From contig JADJXY010000002.1 in the NCBI GenBank assembly GCA_016720065.1, positions 3,087,411 through 3,151,410 of the forward strand: a stretch of DNA of 64,000 bases, written 5' to 3'. Positions 54,178-63,863 of this stretch are shown here, in pieces (positions within the stretch are counted from its first letter, which is position 1; every line of letters begins with the position of its first letter). Position numbers and translations under genes: made by a program. The notes beneath the pieces were generated by a model. The model did not search any database and was not told where the DNA came from. It worked only from the letters and a program-made list of their open reading frames with translations. This DNA is from Betaproteobacteria bacterium (GTDB lineage: Bacteria; Pseudomonadota; Gammaproteobacteria; Burkholderiales; Rhodocyclaceae).

Positions 54178-55581
54178 CTATTCGAACAGCCGTTTCTGCT
54201 TGACGATGTAGCCCGCAGGTTTCTTCTGTTTTTCTAATACGCCTTCTTCAACCAGACGCTGCAACCATGCCTTGGCCTGCGCGTTGGAGACGTCCAGCGC
54301 TGCGGCCACTTCGGCGTCCTTCATCGGCGTGGTCAAAAGCTGCTGGATCAATGCCCGAACAGCTGAAAAGAGCAACTCGGCTGGGGCTATTTCTGGCTGC
54401 AGCTTCTCTGAGGCTTCGCTTGCTGGGACTTCCGCATTTGAGACGGCTAGTGGCGGCTCTTCGGACACCAATGCGGGCGGTCTCGTATCTGAATCAACCT
54501 CGGCAGGCACAGAAGGTTCTTCCTCGACCTTGGACACAGGCACGGTATCGCGCACATCGGGTGCCACTGCCGTGGTGTTCACTGCAGGTGTTCCGTCAAA
54601 CAGCGACAAGCCAACCTGTGAAGAGGTGGCTGTTGACGGAGTAGGCAAGTTGAACACTTCTTCGAAAGAATCGGCGTCTCGCGGATTTGGCCAGGGCAGC
54701 GCACCTTTGTTTCTCAGGGCGTCTAGTCCGGCGGACGATTCGCCTGTTGATCGAACAAAGACAGGAACGAACTTGAGTTTGTCGAGTTGTTCTACCGCAC
54801 CAGCCCAAGTCCCCCCTTTATTAACATCAGAACTCACCACGAGGGAGGAGTCGGCCAATGCATAAATCAGCTTGTTCCGCTGCATGGCATTTCCGACGTT
54901 GAACCCAGCGCTCGGGTCGTAGGGGGATATCAGCACCAATTGACCATCAAGCAGCAAGTTGCGGTGCTCGCGGTTCATGGAGGTCTTTTCCAGACTGTCT
55001 GCCAGAACCCCGCAGACCTTCCCCCCCGCTTCAAGCGCTCCACGCATGGCGGCCTGATCGATACCCTTGGCACCGCCCGAAACGAGTGTGCGGCATGCCC
55101 GAGCAGCCAACCGCCCGATTGACATGGTGTAGTCAATCAAGGCGTCGTCCACGTGGCGCGAGCCGACAACGGCGAGGCCACCTGTTTCCAACAACGTCAT
55201 ATCGCCACAGCCATAGAGCACTGCAGGGGCATCTTCGCGAAGACGAGCCTTCAGGCGACGCGGATACTCGGCATCGGCCCGGCTGACCACCCAGATGGCG
55301 CGTGCTTGCCAGCGTTCGATCACTTGGCTCAGCAGAAATCCGCGTCCCAACAATTTCTGTAGTCGGCTCTCGTCAATCACCGGTTGGCACGCACGCAGGA
55401 TCTCAGTCGCGTCCGGCGAGACAAGATCAGCTGGTTGACGCTGGATCTCGCGCAAATGACGTGCGAGACGTTTGTATTCACCTGGCGACAGGAGATCGGA
55501 TGATGTCGTGCTACGCCCAGCAATGAGGGGCGCAGTCAGTAGCAGGATTGCCTGGGTGTTGGGTGAAAGAACTGGCGTCAT
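54178..55581 (-). CDS. DprA/Smf-like protein of the RecQ-DprA defence pair
   Basis: A 467-residue protein whose ATG overlaps the helicase-gene stop (ATGA). The Rossmann DprA core shows LAVVGSRHVDDALIDYTMSIGRLAARACRTLVSGGAKGIDQAAMRGALEAGG, and a C-terminal winged helix (AEVAAALDVSNAQAKAWLQRLVEEGVLE) follows a long acidic Pro/Ser linker (about 330-400). Housekeeping DprA binds single-stranded DNA during transformation. The overlap with a RecQ-PRTase gene and the location in a defence operon suggest a dedicated role. Confidence 0.88.
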   Translation of the reverse strand: MTPVLSPNTQAILLLTAPLIAGRSTTSSDLLSPGEYKRLARHLREIQRQPADLVSPDATEILRACQPVIDESRLQKLLGRGFLLSQVIERWQARAIWVVSRADAEYPRRLKARLREDAPAVLYGCGDMTLLETGGLAVVGSRHVDDALIDYTMSIGRLAARACRTLVSGGAKGIDQAAMRGALEAGGKVCGVLADSLEKTSMNREHRNLLLDGQLVLISPYDPSAGFNVGNAMQRNKLIYALADSSLVVSSDVNKGGTWAGAVEQLDKLKFVPVFVRSTGESSAGLDALRNKGALPWPNPRDADSFEEVFNLPTPSTATSSQVGLSLFDGTPAVNTTAVAPDVRDTVPVSKVEEEPSVPAEVDSDTRPPALVSEEPPLAVSNAEVPASEASEKLQPEIAPAELLFSAVRALIQQLLTTPMKDAEVAAALDVSNAQAKAWLQRLVEEGVLEKQKKPAGYIVKQKRLFE

Positions 55582-58559
55582 TCGTCGTGCCCCGTCTGTG
55601 AAAGGGCCATCGGCCAAACTGCGCCACTGCCGCTCTTGCGAAGGAGCCACGCCGACACTGTTAGCGTCCAGCGTGAGTCCACCATGTCATCAATCAAGAG
55701 GACTGGGCCGGGAGGAATAGGCTGGCCGTTAAGTGCAAGCGAGCCATCGATGTTGCGCGCCTGCTGTGTACTGTTTGCCATTGTTTTCTGTTCAGGTCTT
55801 TCGTCGGTTTTCGCGATGACCATATGAAACGGTAGATCCAGCGCAGCAGCCAAGCGCTGAGCGAAATCCGGAACCAAGTCGGGATGCCGGAGCGAAGGAA
55901 CACAGGTCACCCAGGTGGGGGCTGGTTGCGGATTCCACTCAGTGATCATCTTTATGCAGGCAGCCACAAGATCATCGGAAAAACGGCTGTCGTGGTATTT
56001 GCCCTGCCGAACCAAGCCACCCCAACCAGCATCGCCCCAGACGCAGAGTGCCTTCCCGGGCTCGGCTTGATGAGCAGGTGCGATGAAACCCTTCACGCCG
56101 TACTGAGGCATCCCACCATCAGGCCATTTTTTGCGCGGCTCGATGGGCAGGCTGGTTCGACGAAGAAATGCGACGGCCGCTTTGATCAGTTCGGTATCCA
56201 CCGTTGTAGGCAGTGGAGGCAAGGCCGGGGCGGTGACAGCGCTTGGATCACCGTCGAGCGCACCAATCAAAAAGCCCATGTGTTCACCAAACGGCAGACT
56301 GACGTAGTCCTGCATTTGTTGGTGCTCGTCTCGCCGAAGTGCCGTTAGACGCTCCGCACGATCCCAAAATGCTTCGTTCAGGGTTGCAGCCGTGAGCTGC
56401 CACTTGCTGCCTTGCTTGGCAATGGGAGCCGGTGCTTCCAGAGAGAGTAATGCAATCGTTTTCTCGATGCGCCCCTTGCTAAGATTGACGCGGGTCAGTA
56501 GCTCGGGTACGGACAGACCGTGGGGATCTTCTTCAAGTGCGCCCAAAACATCAGCGACTTCTTGGCGGGTCGGAAAGGCGCTTCGGATAAACCAGTCGGT
56601 GATGTCAGACTCTTCCTCGCCACTGAGCAGCACGCCATAGGCGGAATCCAGCGCTCGTCCTGCGCGACCAACCTGCTGGTAGTAGGCGACGACCGAGCCC
56701 GGCATCTGATAGTGAATGACAAACGCCAGATCGGGTTTGTCGTAGCCCATGCCCAATGCTGTCGTCGCAACCAGCGCTTTGACTTGATTGTTGAGTAACG
56801 CCTGTTCCAGTTGCTCGCGGCGATCACCGGTTTCTCCGGTATATGCTTCCACGTTGAAGCCTTGGGTTTTTAGCCAATCTGCGACCTGATTGGCATCCCT
56901 TACCGTCAGCGTGTAAATGATACCGTGGCCCTGCAGCGTGGCGAGTTGCTCGGCCAGCCATGCAAGGCGCTCGGCTTGGCTTGGCAAGCGGATGGTCTGC
57001 AAAGAGAGCGAGGTGCGATTGAGATCACCCCGCGACACGTCCAGCTTTGGCCCAAGGACCGCAGAGAGGTCATCCATCACCCTGTTGTTCGCCGTCGCCG
57101 TAGTAGCAAGGAGCCGAAGATTGGGGGGCAGCGTCTTGACGATGCGCTCCAGCAGTCGGTAGTGAGGGCGGAAATCGTGCCCCCAGTCGGAAATGCAATG
57201 CGCTTCGTCGATGACCAGCATGGAAATCTGTGCGGCGATACCCGCCAAAACCTGGGTGCGGAAGCGCTCGTTTGCCAGCCGCTCGGGCGAGATCAACAGA
57301 ATGTCAATTTCCCCGTTGGCAAGTTTGCCTTCGACTGCCGTCCAGTCGTCCATGTTGTCGGAATTAATCGTGGCGGCGCGAACGCCCATCCGCTCTGCTG
57401 CTGCAATCTGATTTCGCATCAGCGCCAGTAACGGCGAGATCAATAGTGCGGGGCCTGCGCCAGCTTCCCGCAACAATTTCGTCGCGATGAAGTAGACAAA
57501 GCTCTTACCCCACCCAGTCTTCTGCACGACCAACAAACGGCCTTTGCCTTCGACAATATGGCGAATGGCATCTTCCTGGCCGTCTCGGAAGGTTGCGTCA
57601 GCACGCCCGGAACCGATGCGGAGCAGTTCCAGTGCGTATTTAGGATCGTAGGCCACGTTATTGTTCCCCTTGTTGTGGTCGGGTGATCGGTAGCCCGGAG
57701 CCAACACAGCATTCTTGACGCCGTAAAGCGCCAAATGATCTTTCAGCCAAAGTCTGTACTCGTGACCCTGCAAGCTGTGGTCTGGCGAGGCATCGACGCT
57801 CCAACGCTGGAGCATGTAGCCAGCGACTGCCGCACGGACGCGCATGCGAATCGAACCATCTTTCATCCCGTAGTCCATTCGAATGATCTCGGGACGGTTC
57901 AAGCGCGGGTGAGGTACCAAGTCCAATTCGACGATCCGAGTCCACTGGATGTCGTTGTCTGGACGCTCGTTGGCCTTGGGCTCCTCATCGAGCAATGACG
58001 GTGTTTCGATGCGGGTGACGACGAAGTCCCGGAACTCGCCGCTCTTGCGATCAAAGGCCCGGACGTGCCAGCGCAGGCCGGTGTCGACCAAGGCGAAGGG
58101 CACGATCACCCGTTCAGACTCGCCGCTGCTCATCGAGTGGTAGCGGATGGCCACAGGACGCTTGGCGTGGATCGCGCGACAGATCGGTGCCAGTACATCC
58201 ATGCGGGGACTACTCAGTGCAGCTGGTGATTCGCAAGGAAGCATTGGCCGCGACTCGCCGTTCACACCATCGCCGAACCCAAGCGAAAGCGCTGACAATA
58301 CCCGCTGCGGGGCATGGTCGAACATAGGCGCGAACGCATTGCCAATCCTGTAGATCTTGCTACTTCCGTCGAACTCGATGTTTTGCGGCGCAACTTCGCG
58401 GTACAGAGCCAGGTCGCGAGTGGCTGCTGCGGGTGCTACGCCAAAGCGGCTTGCCAAATCAGGCCGGCCAACCTCCCCCATGAAGTACAGACGGAAGTCG
58501 ATATAGGCCAAGCGCTCGCGCTGGGCATGACTCAAAGTTTCGACACGCTGGGGGTGCAT
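55578..58559 (-). CDS. WYL-RecQ helicase-phosphoribosyltransferase fusion
   Basis: A 993-residue protein, first of the defence operon. Residues 1-235: helix-turn-helix plus WYL domain (RPVAIRYHSMSSGESERVIVPFALVDTGLRWHVRAF). Middle: RecQ-type helicase with KTGWGKSFVYF near 346 (a TGxGKS variant), DEAHCISDWGHDFRPHYRLL near 450 and VIHYQMPGSVVAYYQQVGRAGR. C-terminus: ComF-like PRTase with VLLIDDMVDSRWTLT near 951. The ATG at 58559 was chosen because GAGGAG lies nine bases upstream. Confidence 0.88.
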   Translation of the reverse strand: MHPQRVETLSHAQRERLAYIDFRLYFMGEVGRPDLASRFGVAPAAATRDLALYREVAPQNIEFDGSSKIYRIGNAFAPMFDHAPQRVLSALSLGFGDGVNGESRPMLPCESPAALSSPRMDVLAPICRAIHAKRPVAIRYHSMSSGESERVIVPFALVDTGLRWHVRAFDRKSGEFRDFVVTRIETPSLLDEEPKANERPDNDIQWTRIVELDLVPHPRLNRPEIIRMDYGMKDGSIRMRVRAAVAGYMLQRWSVDASPDHSLQGHEYRLWLKDHLALYGVKNAVLAPGYRSPDHNKGNNNVAYDPKYALELLRIGSGRADATFRDGQEDAIRHIVEGKGRLLVVQKTGWGKSFVYFIATKLLREAGAGPALLISPLLALMRNQIAAAERMGVRAATINSDNMDDWTAVEGKLANGEIDILLISPERLANERFRTQVLAGIAAQISMLVIDEAHCISDWGHDFRPHYRLLERIVKTLPPNLRLLATTATANNRVMDDLSAVLGPKLDVSRGDLNRTSLSLQTIRLPSQAERLAWLAEQLATLQGHGIIYTLTVRDANQVADWLKTQGFNVEAYTGETGDRREQLEQALLNNQVKALVATTALGMGYDKPDLAFVIHYQMPGSVVAYYQQVGRAGRALDSAYGVLLSGEEESDITDWFIRSAFPTRQEVADVLGALEEDPHGLSVPELLTRVNLSKGRIEKTIALLSLEAPAPIAKQGSKWQLTAATLNEAFWDRAERLTALRRDEHQQMQDYVSLPFGEHMGFLIGALDGDPSAVTAPALPPLPTTVDTELIKAAVAFLRRTSLPIEPRKKWPDGGMPQYGVKGFIAPAHQAEPGKALCVWGDAGWGGLVRQGKYHDSRFSDDLVAACIKMITEWNPQPAPTWVTCVPSLRHPDLVPDFAQRLAAALDLPFHMVIAKTDERPEQKTMANSTQQARNIDGSLALNGQPIPPGPVLLIDDMVDSRWTLTVSAWLLRKSGSGAVWPMALSQTGHDE

Positions 58560-58655
58560 CGTCAAAGACTCCTCATCCATGCAAGACGACCGGAAGACCG
58601 CAAAAATCGGATTGACTACTCATCATGGCGCCACTTATATCATCATTTTGATTAC

Positions 58656-58684
58656 ATTATGCGACATCACTTGTGTCTGAGCAA
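58656..58684 (-). promoter_or_regulatory. Promoter of the defence operon
   Basis: Read leftward: TTGCTC (-35, plus positions 58679-58684), 17 bases, CATAAT (-10, 58656-58661), about 100 bases before the chosen start. No other promoter of this quality was seen upstream of the following eight genes, so the operon probably depends largely on it. The WYL domain of the first product could sense a ligand and regulate it (inference). Confidence 0.6.
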
Positions 58685-58914
58685 GGAAAAATAGGTGCCG
58701 CTGTTCGCCCAGTCGCAGGCCCTGATGCGCGTGGGCAGGCCAGCGGCAAGCCTGTCGGTCACCGCCCTTGATCACGGAGGGAAGCAGAAACTCCGTTTTG
58801 GGGGCGATGACCCTGATGCTTCCAGATTGTTAAAGAACCGTGGCCGCCTGCGTGGACGCCGTCACGACCTTCCTATGGGAAGGATTTCGCTCACTACGCC
58901 TGATTGCGCACCGT
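58685..58914. other. Intergenic region between ParB-like and defence operons
   Basis: No convincing gene. A short inverted repeat (CCTTCC and GGAAGG around 58873-58887) lies after the ParB-like stop in the leftward direction and could be a weak terminator of that operon. The rest shows no structure I can name. Confidence 0.4.
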
Positions 58915-59793
58915 TTATTTGTCCAGCGCCACCATGCGGACGATGCTGTCAAACTCGTTCAGCACGTCGGGGTGATTCCGCGTCAGGTGGCGCAGAATGG
59001 CTTCGTTCGCCATCAACTTGGCAAGATAGCCCTTGGCCAGCACCAGGTTGAGGATGTCCTGACCGTAGGTTTGCTCGGCGAGCTTGAACTGCTCTTGGAG
59101 GTTGCCCATCTCCCTCTCCATCTTGGCCATCTGGTCGGCGCTGACACCGGTCATCTTCTTGGGCTTGGTCTCGCCGACGAGCAAGTTGCTGGGTGTCGCC
59201 GCAACCAAGGCTTGGGCATAGGCGACCGTGATGTTGTTGGCACTGACCATCAGTTCGACGCACTCAACCTGACGCGTTGGCTTGAGCTTGCGCAGGACCG
59301 CACCAAGGTTTGCCGAAAACGTCTGGTCGCGCAGCAATTCGGCGGCCTCCGGGCAGATGCCTTCCAGCAGGTTTAGCTTCTTGATGATGTGGCTGATGTC
59401 CACGTCAAGGGCCTTCGCCAGCTTTTCCGGGGTGACACCCCGTTCGACAGCGCGACGGATCATGAGGTGCTCCTGAATGCTGGAGAGGCGATTGATCCGG
59501 TTGTTGTAGGTGTAGCTTTCGTCATCCGTGGCCACCAGGCAGGGAGCCTTGTCGAAGCCCAGTTGTTTCAGCGCGACCAGTCGTGTGTGCCCGTCCAGCA
59601 AGATGTGCTGCCCCTCGCGGTTGGGCTTTCCCACCGACAGGGGTTCGATCAGCCCGACCGCCTCGATAGATGCGGTGATCTGCTTGAATTTCCGTGAGGC
59701 AAGCAAGCCTTCTGGCGTCTTGCGCGAAGGCAGGACGGACGAGAGGGACAAAATCAATGGTTCCGGCACGAAGCCCAGGGGCGGTTTGCTCAT
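58915..59793 (-). CDS. ParB/RepB-like partition protein (second of pair)
   Basis: A 292-residue protein. The ParB N-terminal domain is visible as EPLSVGKPNREGQHILLDGHTRLVALKQLGFDKAPC, followed by an HTH-containing centre (VTPEKLAKALDVDISHIIKKLNLLEGI) and a RepB-like C-terminal region (LAEQTYGQDILNLVLAKGYLAKLM). It overlaps the upstream ParB-like gene by four bases. Such paired ParB-like genes travel with a serine recombinase on mobile islands. No ParA ATPase is present in the window. Confidence 0.82.
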   Translation of the reverse strand: MSKPPLGFVPEPLILSLSSVLPSRKTPEGLLASRKFKQITASIEAVGLIEPLSVGKPNREGQHILLDGHTRLVALKQLGFDKAPCLVATDDESYTYNNRINRLSSIQEHLMIRRAVERGVTPEKLAKALDVDISHIIKKLNLLEGICPEAAELLRDQTFSANLGAVLRKLKPTRQVECVELMVSANNITVAYAQALVAATPSNLLVGETKPKKMTGVSADQMAKMEREMGNLQEQFKLAEQTYGQDILNLVLAKGYLAKLMANEAILRHLTRNHPDVLNEFDSIVRMVALDK

Positions 59794-60702
59794 GCGCCGC
59801 TCCCTCGAGCCCAGACCCGCTCCGCCAGATACTGTGGCAGTGTGTCCAGCCCCTCCGCGCGTAGCAGGGTGGTGAAATTCTCGTCGGCCAGCAGTTGGCG
59901 CAGGGCCCCGACAATGAACAGCAAGTTGCGTTGAGCTGTCTCTGCTTTCCTGACCAGCAGCTTCTGTCGCTCGACTTCCCGCTGGTAGTTCCTCACCAGG
60001 CTGGACGTGGTGACATCCTCATTGGTCTTGCGGGAGGTCATCCTGCCGCCGATGGATTTGCCTTGGGTGCGGCGACGTTCGATCACACGACGGGCTTGGA
60101 TCAACTGGCTGCCACGCAGCTTTCCGGTTTCGTAGGCATCTTGCAATGCGGCTTGAATGGCTTTCTCGTCGCTGCCCGCGCCAGCGATGGTGATCGCCGC
60201 GTTGAGAGGGATGCGCCCGCTGCCGACGGCCATCAGCAGTCGCTGTTCACCGTTCTGCAGCAACTGCAGGATGCCCTGCACGTACTCCGGACTCAGGCCT
60301 GTCTTTTGGGCAATGGACTTCTTGTCGTAGCCCTGATCCCGCAGCTGCTCGATGCCGGACAGCAATTCCAACGGGCTGAATTTTCGTCGGGCGATGTTCT
60401 CGGTGAGGCTCATGATGAAGGCCGATTCGTCATCGACGTTCATCACCATTGCCGGGATCTCTTGATGCCCGAGCGTCTTGAAGGCTTTGAACCGCCCCCT
60501 CGCCGCAGATGAGGAGATAGTGCTCGCCATTGCTCCCTGGACGCGGCGTCACGATGATTGGCTTTTTCAGGCCAATGTTCTGGATGTTGCCGACGATCTG
60601 CTCGAAGACCCGGCTGTTGCGCTCTCGGGGGTTGAGAACCTCAATCCGGTTGAGCGGAATCATCCGCAACTCCGAATGCCGATGCTCTTTGTCTTGACTC
60701 AT
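59790..60702 (-). pseudogene. ParB-like protein with a +1 frameshift
   Basis: Two frames join into one ParB-like protein: the first (from ATG at 60700-60702) reads MSQDKEHRHSELRMIPLNRI to GEHYLLICGEG, the second continues GRFKAFKTLGHQEIPAMVMN and onward to 59790. The break is at a run of five G bases near 60500, where four would keep the frame. Either the gene is broken or the base is a sequence error. The rest (SLTENIARRKFSPLELLSGI, GLSPEYVQGILQLL) is a normal ParB-like body. Confidence 0.75.
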
Positions 60703-62197
60703 GCGGCCCTCCGTATGCGGATGCGCCGCGCCATGCCGTAGAGGTAGTCCAGACTGTCGAAGCGATAGCACTCAAACTCGATGCCGTTGTGGTCGGCCAA
60801 ATGGATACGTGCCTGACCGAAGTCCAGTCGCGGCAGCAGGTAGTAGTCCAGGGCAGCCTGGTTGCTGTCGTCCAGCCGCACGGCCACCGTGATGTCGGGC
60901 GCGAGGCTGGTGTCGAAGCGCACCTTCCAGCGCCGTCGCCCGTTGTCGAGCAATTGGCACCGCGCCAGCACCAGTGAAACGGTGAACTCGCGATTCACGG
61001 TGAGAAGGTCGGTGGCCGGGTCGCGTTCGACGTTGCCGCCGACGTCGGCAATCATGCGTTCAGTCTGGCTGACGATCTCTGGATGTAGTCTGCGCAGAAA
61101 CTGATTCACCTCCAGATACTGGTAGTCGCGATCCGGAGTGAAGCCCACCGCCTGGTAGGCGCGAACCAAACTGCCGAATCGATGTGCATAGGCCGCCGCA
61201 GACGGCATGCCATCAGCCTCATCGATGATCAGGCCGGAGAGGTAACCGTGGCGCTGGTACAGATTGCGCAGCTTCTCGATCAACTCCTCGTCGCTGTACC
61301 GATGCGCCCTTGCGCGCATGATCCCCTGCGCCGTGTAGAAAAGCTCCGGTGGCACGATGCCCTCGAACGCACCTTCTTTTTGATCCACATGTCGGGGCTG
61401 TTAACCACCCGGAGCTTCTTGAGTTTGAAAGACCGACGGTTGTAGATGTTGTTGCCGATGTATTTTTCGTTGGACAGCACCTCGCGGACGGTCGCTCGTG
61501 TCCAATCCCGCCCAAGGTCAGTACGCGTTCCTTGTGCGTTCAGCCGTTCGGCAATGTCCAGCTCCGTCAGGTTGTCGGTGACAAACCAGCGGTAGATCTG
61601 GTTGACCACAGCAACCTCATCATCCGGTCCCGGCTGCAGAATGACGCGGTCGGTTTGCAGGCTCTTGTGCTCGCCGCGAGCCAATTCACTTTTGAGCGTG
61701 CCGGACTGATCGATCAGCACGCGCCGCAAACCATAGCCAGCGGGGCCACCCTGGCGGAAACCCAACTCAATCAGGCGGCACTGCCCGGCGAATACCTTGG
61801 CCGACAACTCGCGGCTGTATTCGCCAGCCATCGCACGCTTGACGCCCTTGACGATAGTCGAGACGGGGGAGCCGTCGTTTTCGAACTGCTCTGCGCAGTA
61901 CGCGACCTGGATGCCCGCGCGACGGCAGATGTATTCGTAATAGGCGCTCTCATCGGCGTCCTGGAATCGGCCCCAGCGGCTGACGTCATAGACCAGAATG
62001 ATCTGGAAGTCCGCGCTGCCTGTCTCGACGTCCTTGATCAACTGCTGCAGCGCCCGCCGCCCATCGATGCGCAAGCCGCTCTTGCCCTCGTCGGCATAGG
62101 TGCGAACGATTTCGATGTTGCGCCGAGCCGCGTACTCGCGGATCTTGTCGGCTTGGTTTTCCGTCGAATACTGCTGGTGCTCGGTCGACATCCGCAC
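60699..62197 (-). pseudogene. Large serine recombinase with frameshift
   Basis: The N-terminal frame holds the resolvase domain, with the nucleophile Ser in RMSTEHQQYSTENQADK, then YDVSRWGRFQDADESAYYEYICRRAG and a Recombinase domain. It breaks near 61380 at a run of five A bases; six would join it to the second frame (EGAFEGIVPPELFYTAQGIMRARAHRY and onward to 60699). The residues AAEYV just upstream of the listed ATG also look conserved, so the true start lies a little further upstream, possibly with another frame change near 62215. The end overlaps the ParB-like start. Confidence 0.8.
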
Positions 62198-62409
62198 GTA
62201 CTCGGCGGCCCGAAATGTCGGTGGCTGATCCGCCCCGGAATGGAGAACTCTTCTGCCTGCATAGACCCGATCACTTTATGTTGTGTGAACTTGCTCTCGG
62301 GCCTGCCTTTCACCTCATTGGCATACACGTGGCCTGCAATGCGCGGCCGGAATGCACGTGGTTGAAATTGTTGCCATCCAGGATGATCAGAGCCCATTTG
62401 GGCTTGAAG

Positions 62410-62877
62410 TTAACGCTGGATTCCCTGGGTGTCGATCAAGTCATCTCTTGACGCATCCATCTTGCATTCACAGGTTTCGCACAGCAGCGTGATTTCAACC
62501 ACCCATGAGCCCGGTGTTCCATTGGGAAACTCCGGACGTCTTGTGATCCGGTAGATGCCGGAAGGCAGAGCTGACACGTCCATCTTTACCGGATCGATGA
62601 CTGGCTGCCGATGAGTGGCGGTAGGTTGCTCCCCTTGATCGCCGTTGACCTGTTGTGCATCTCGGTGATTGCGCCAATAGTCGTGATTGCGCTGTGACCA
62701 CGCGCGCTGGGCCGCCTGCTGGTTGATGCGGTAGTCAGGATCGGATTGGAGTTTTGCCCGCTGCCAGTCGCGCTTGCGAGCCCGCTGGCATTCAGGGGCG
62801 GAGCAGAACGCTTGGTCGGGAACCTGTGGGCGGGGTTCGAAGGGGTGGCCGCAGTGCGCGCAAAGTCGATTAGTCAT
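62410..62877 (-). CDS. Zinc-ribbon protein of the recombinase-ParB module
   Basis: A 155-residue protein: N-terminal CAHCGHPFEPRPQVPDQAFCSAPECQRARKRDWQ is a zinc-binding cluster, and a second CETCECKMDAS lies near the C-terminus. GGAG six bases before ATG at 62875-62877 fixes the start. It is first in the leftward module with recombinase and two ParB-like genes. Perhaps a DNA-binding accessory factor. Confidence 0.75.
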   Translation of the reverse strand: MTNRLCAHCGHPFEPRPQVPDQAFCSAPECQRARKRDWQRAKLQSDPDYRINQQAAQRAWSQRNHDYWRNHRDAQQVNGDQGEQPTATHRQPVIDPVKMDVSALPSGIYRITRRPEFPNGTPGSWVVEITLLCETCECKMDASRDDLIDTQGIQR

Positions 62878-62958
62878 CGTGGTCTCCATGCAAAGTCCGT
62901 ATGGAGACCGCCACTGACCGTGGCGAAGGGCGCGAAGCGGCTGCCCTATGAAGGATAT

Positions 62959-63336
62959 TCAACGAGCGACGGTGTTCAACGCGGGTGCCAATGCCACGCT
63001 CAAGCGGCCAACGATGGCGGGCAAGGGTTCTGGCGGAAGTTCGTTCTTCTTGAGAAATGCCAGCCACAGCGCCTGGCCGCGAAGCGTCGTGCGCAAACTC
63101 GTCCGTCAGGCCGACTGGCAGCGCGTCAGGAACCGCCATGCCCCGTCTTTCGAACGTGGCCTTGATCGCTTGGGCCAGCAGAGCAGTGTCCAGAGTTTCT
63201 CGTTCCAACAGCACCGACAGATCGAAGTAGTCCTTCAGGCGGCTGTTGGTCATGCCCAGCAATGCGATGGCGTGGAGCTTTTCCGCGATGACGGTTATAC
63301 GTTGGGTAGGCCCGCAGCCGTGGCGCGGGCATTTCC
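62959..63336 (-). pseudogene. AbiEii-type nucleotidyltransferase toxin, truncated and frameshifted
   Basis: The frame RITVIAEKLHAIALLGMTNSRLKDYFDLSVLLE to VGLTDEFAHDASR is the C-terminal part of an AbiEii/AbiGii toxin. One extra C near 63078 breaks it; the other frame continues QALWLAFLKKNELPPEPLPAIVGRLS to a stop at 62959. The N-terminal catalytic half is absent: upstream sequence is the tRNA-Phe flank copy. No AbiEi antitoxin gene is present. Confidence 0.8.
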
Positions 63337-63337
63337 T

Positions 63338-63360
63338 CCACCAAAATTTAACGCCCAACC
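63338..63360. other. Putative right attachment core (attR)
   Basis: CCACCAAAATT (63338-63348) is identical to the end of tRNA-Phe at 857-867, and the following hairpin and flank are diverged copies of 868-1060. No T arm or other tRNA part precedes it. The AbiEii fragment is cut exactly here, which supports a recombination junction. Confidence 0.45.
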
Positions 63361-63380
63361 CCTCTCGGTTGGGCGTTTCC
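63350..63380 (+). terminator. Copy of the tRNA-Phe terminator
   Basis: AACGCCCAACC (63350-63360) pairs with GGTTGGGCGTT (63367-63377), followed by TCC. It has the same stem as the hairpin after tRNA-Phe at 869-896, with changed loop and compensating bases. Confidence 0.7.
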
Positions 63381-63646
63381 TCTCGGGTTCCGCAGACGGT
63401 GCGGGGTTCCGGCCGTTCTGCAAGTGCCGCCGGTCCGTTGCCCGAGCGCCATAACTCACCCGGTTCGCCCCTGTTCCGCCCTCTCTTCTCTCGAAACCTG
63501 CGCCAACCTCCGAAGCCGTGGCACGTAGTCAGTGTTGTTCATCAAACACTTGTGCGCGTGCCATCGGGAGCGGTTTGCTTGCCTGTTTGCACCAGCAGAG
63601 TCGTGCATCAACCTGCAAGGTGGCGAGGCCAGCCTCAGAGTCATCC

Positions 63647-63863
63647 TTAGGCGGGTACGGGTTTGCCGTGGCTATTGCGCTCACGGATCTGCCCGTCTCG
63701 TCTTTGGATGAACACTCACTCTATTGGTTGATGGCGATGCCCGCGCGCGGTCAATCGCCTCTTGCTGCGTGTCATGGATGGATGTGATACGGTCGTTTGC
63801 CTTCTGCTCTCGCCCCCTGATCACGCCATTGACGGGTACAACCCATTGGTTCTTTCCGGTCAT
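63647..63863 (-). pseudogene. DUF2188-like protein, frameshifted
   Basis: MTGKNQWVVPVNG and TSIHDTQQEAIDRAR give the start of a DUF2188 protein. The expected remainder appears in other frames: GIAINQ, then VFIQRRDGQIRERNSHGKPVPA to a stop at 63647. At least two frame changes and one in-frame stop near 63720-63745 break it. It is a remnant in the right flank. Confidence 0.65.

Noticed and set aside
58695..59051. Rightward small protein in the intergenic region at 58.7-59.0 kb
   Set aside because: Low-complexity translation, overlaps the end of the ParB-like gene, and no ribosome site.
62198..62397. Separate small leftward protein upstream of the right recombinase
   Set aside because: Most of it is out of frame with the recombinase; only MQAEEFSIPGR near 62263 could be a displaced recombinase N-terminus, so it is mentioned there instead.
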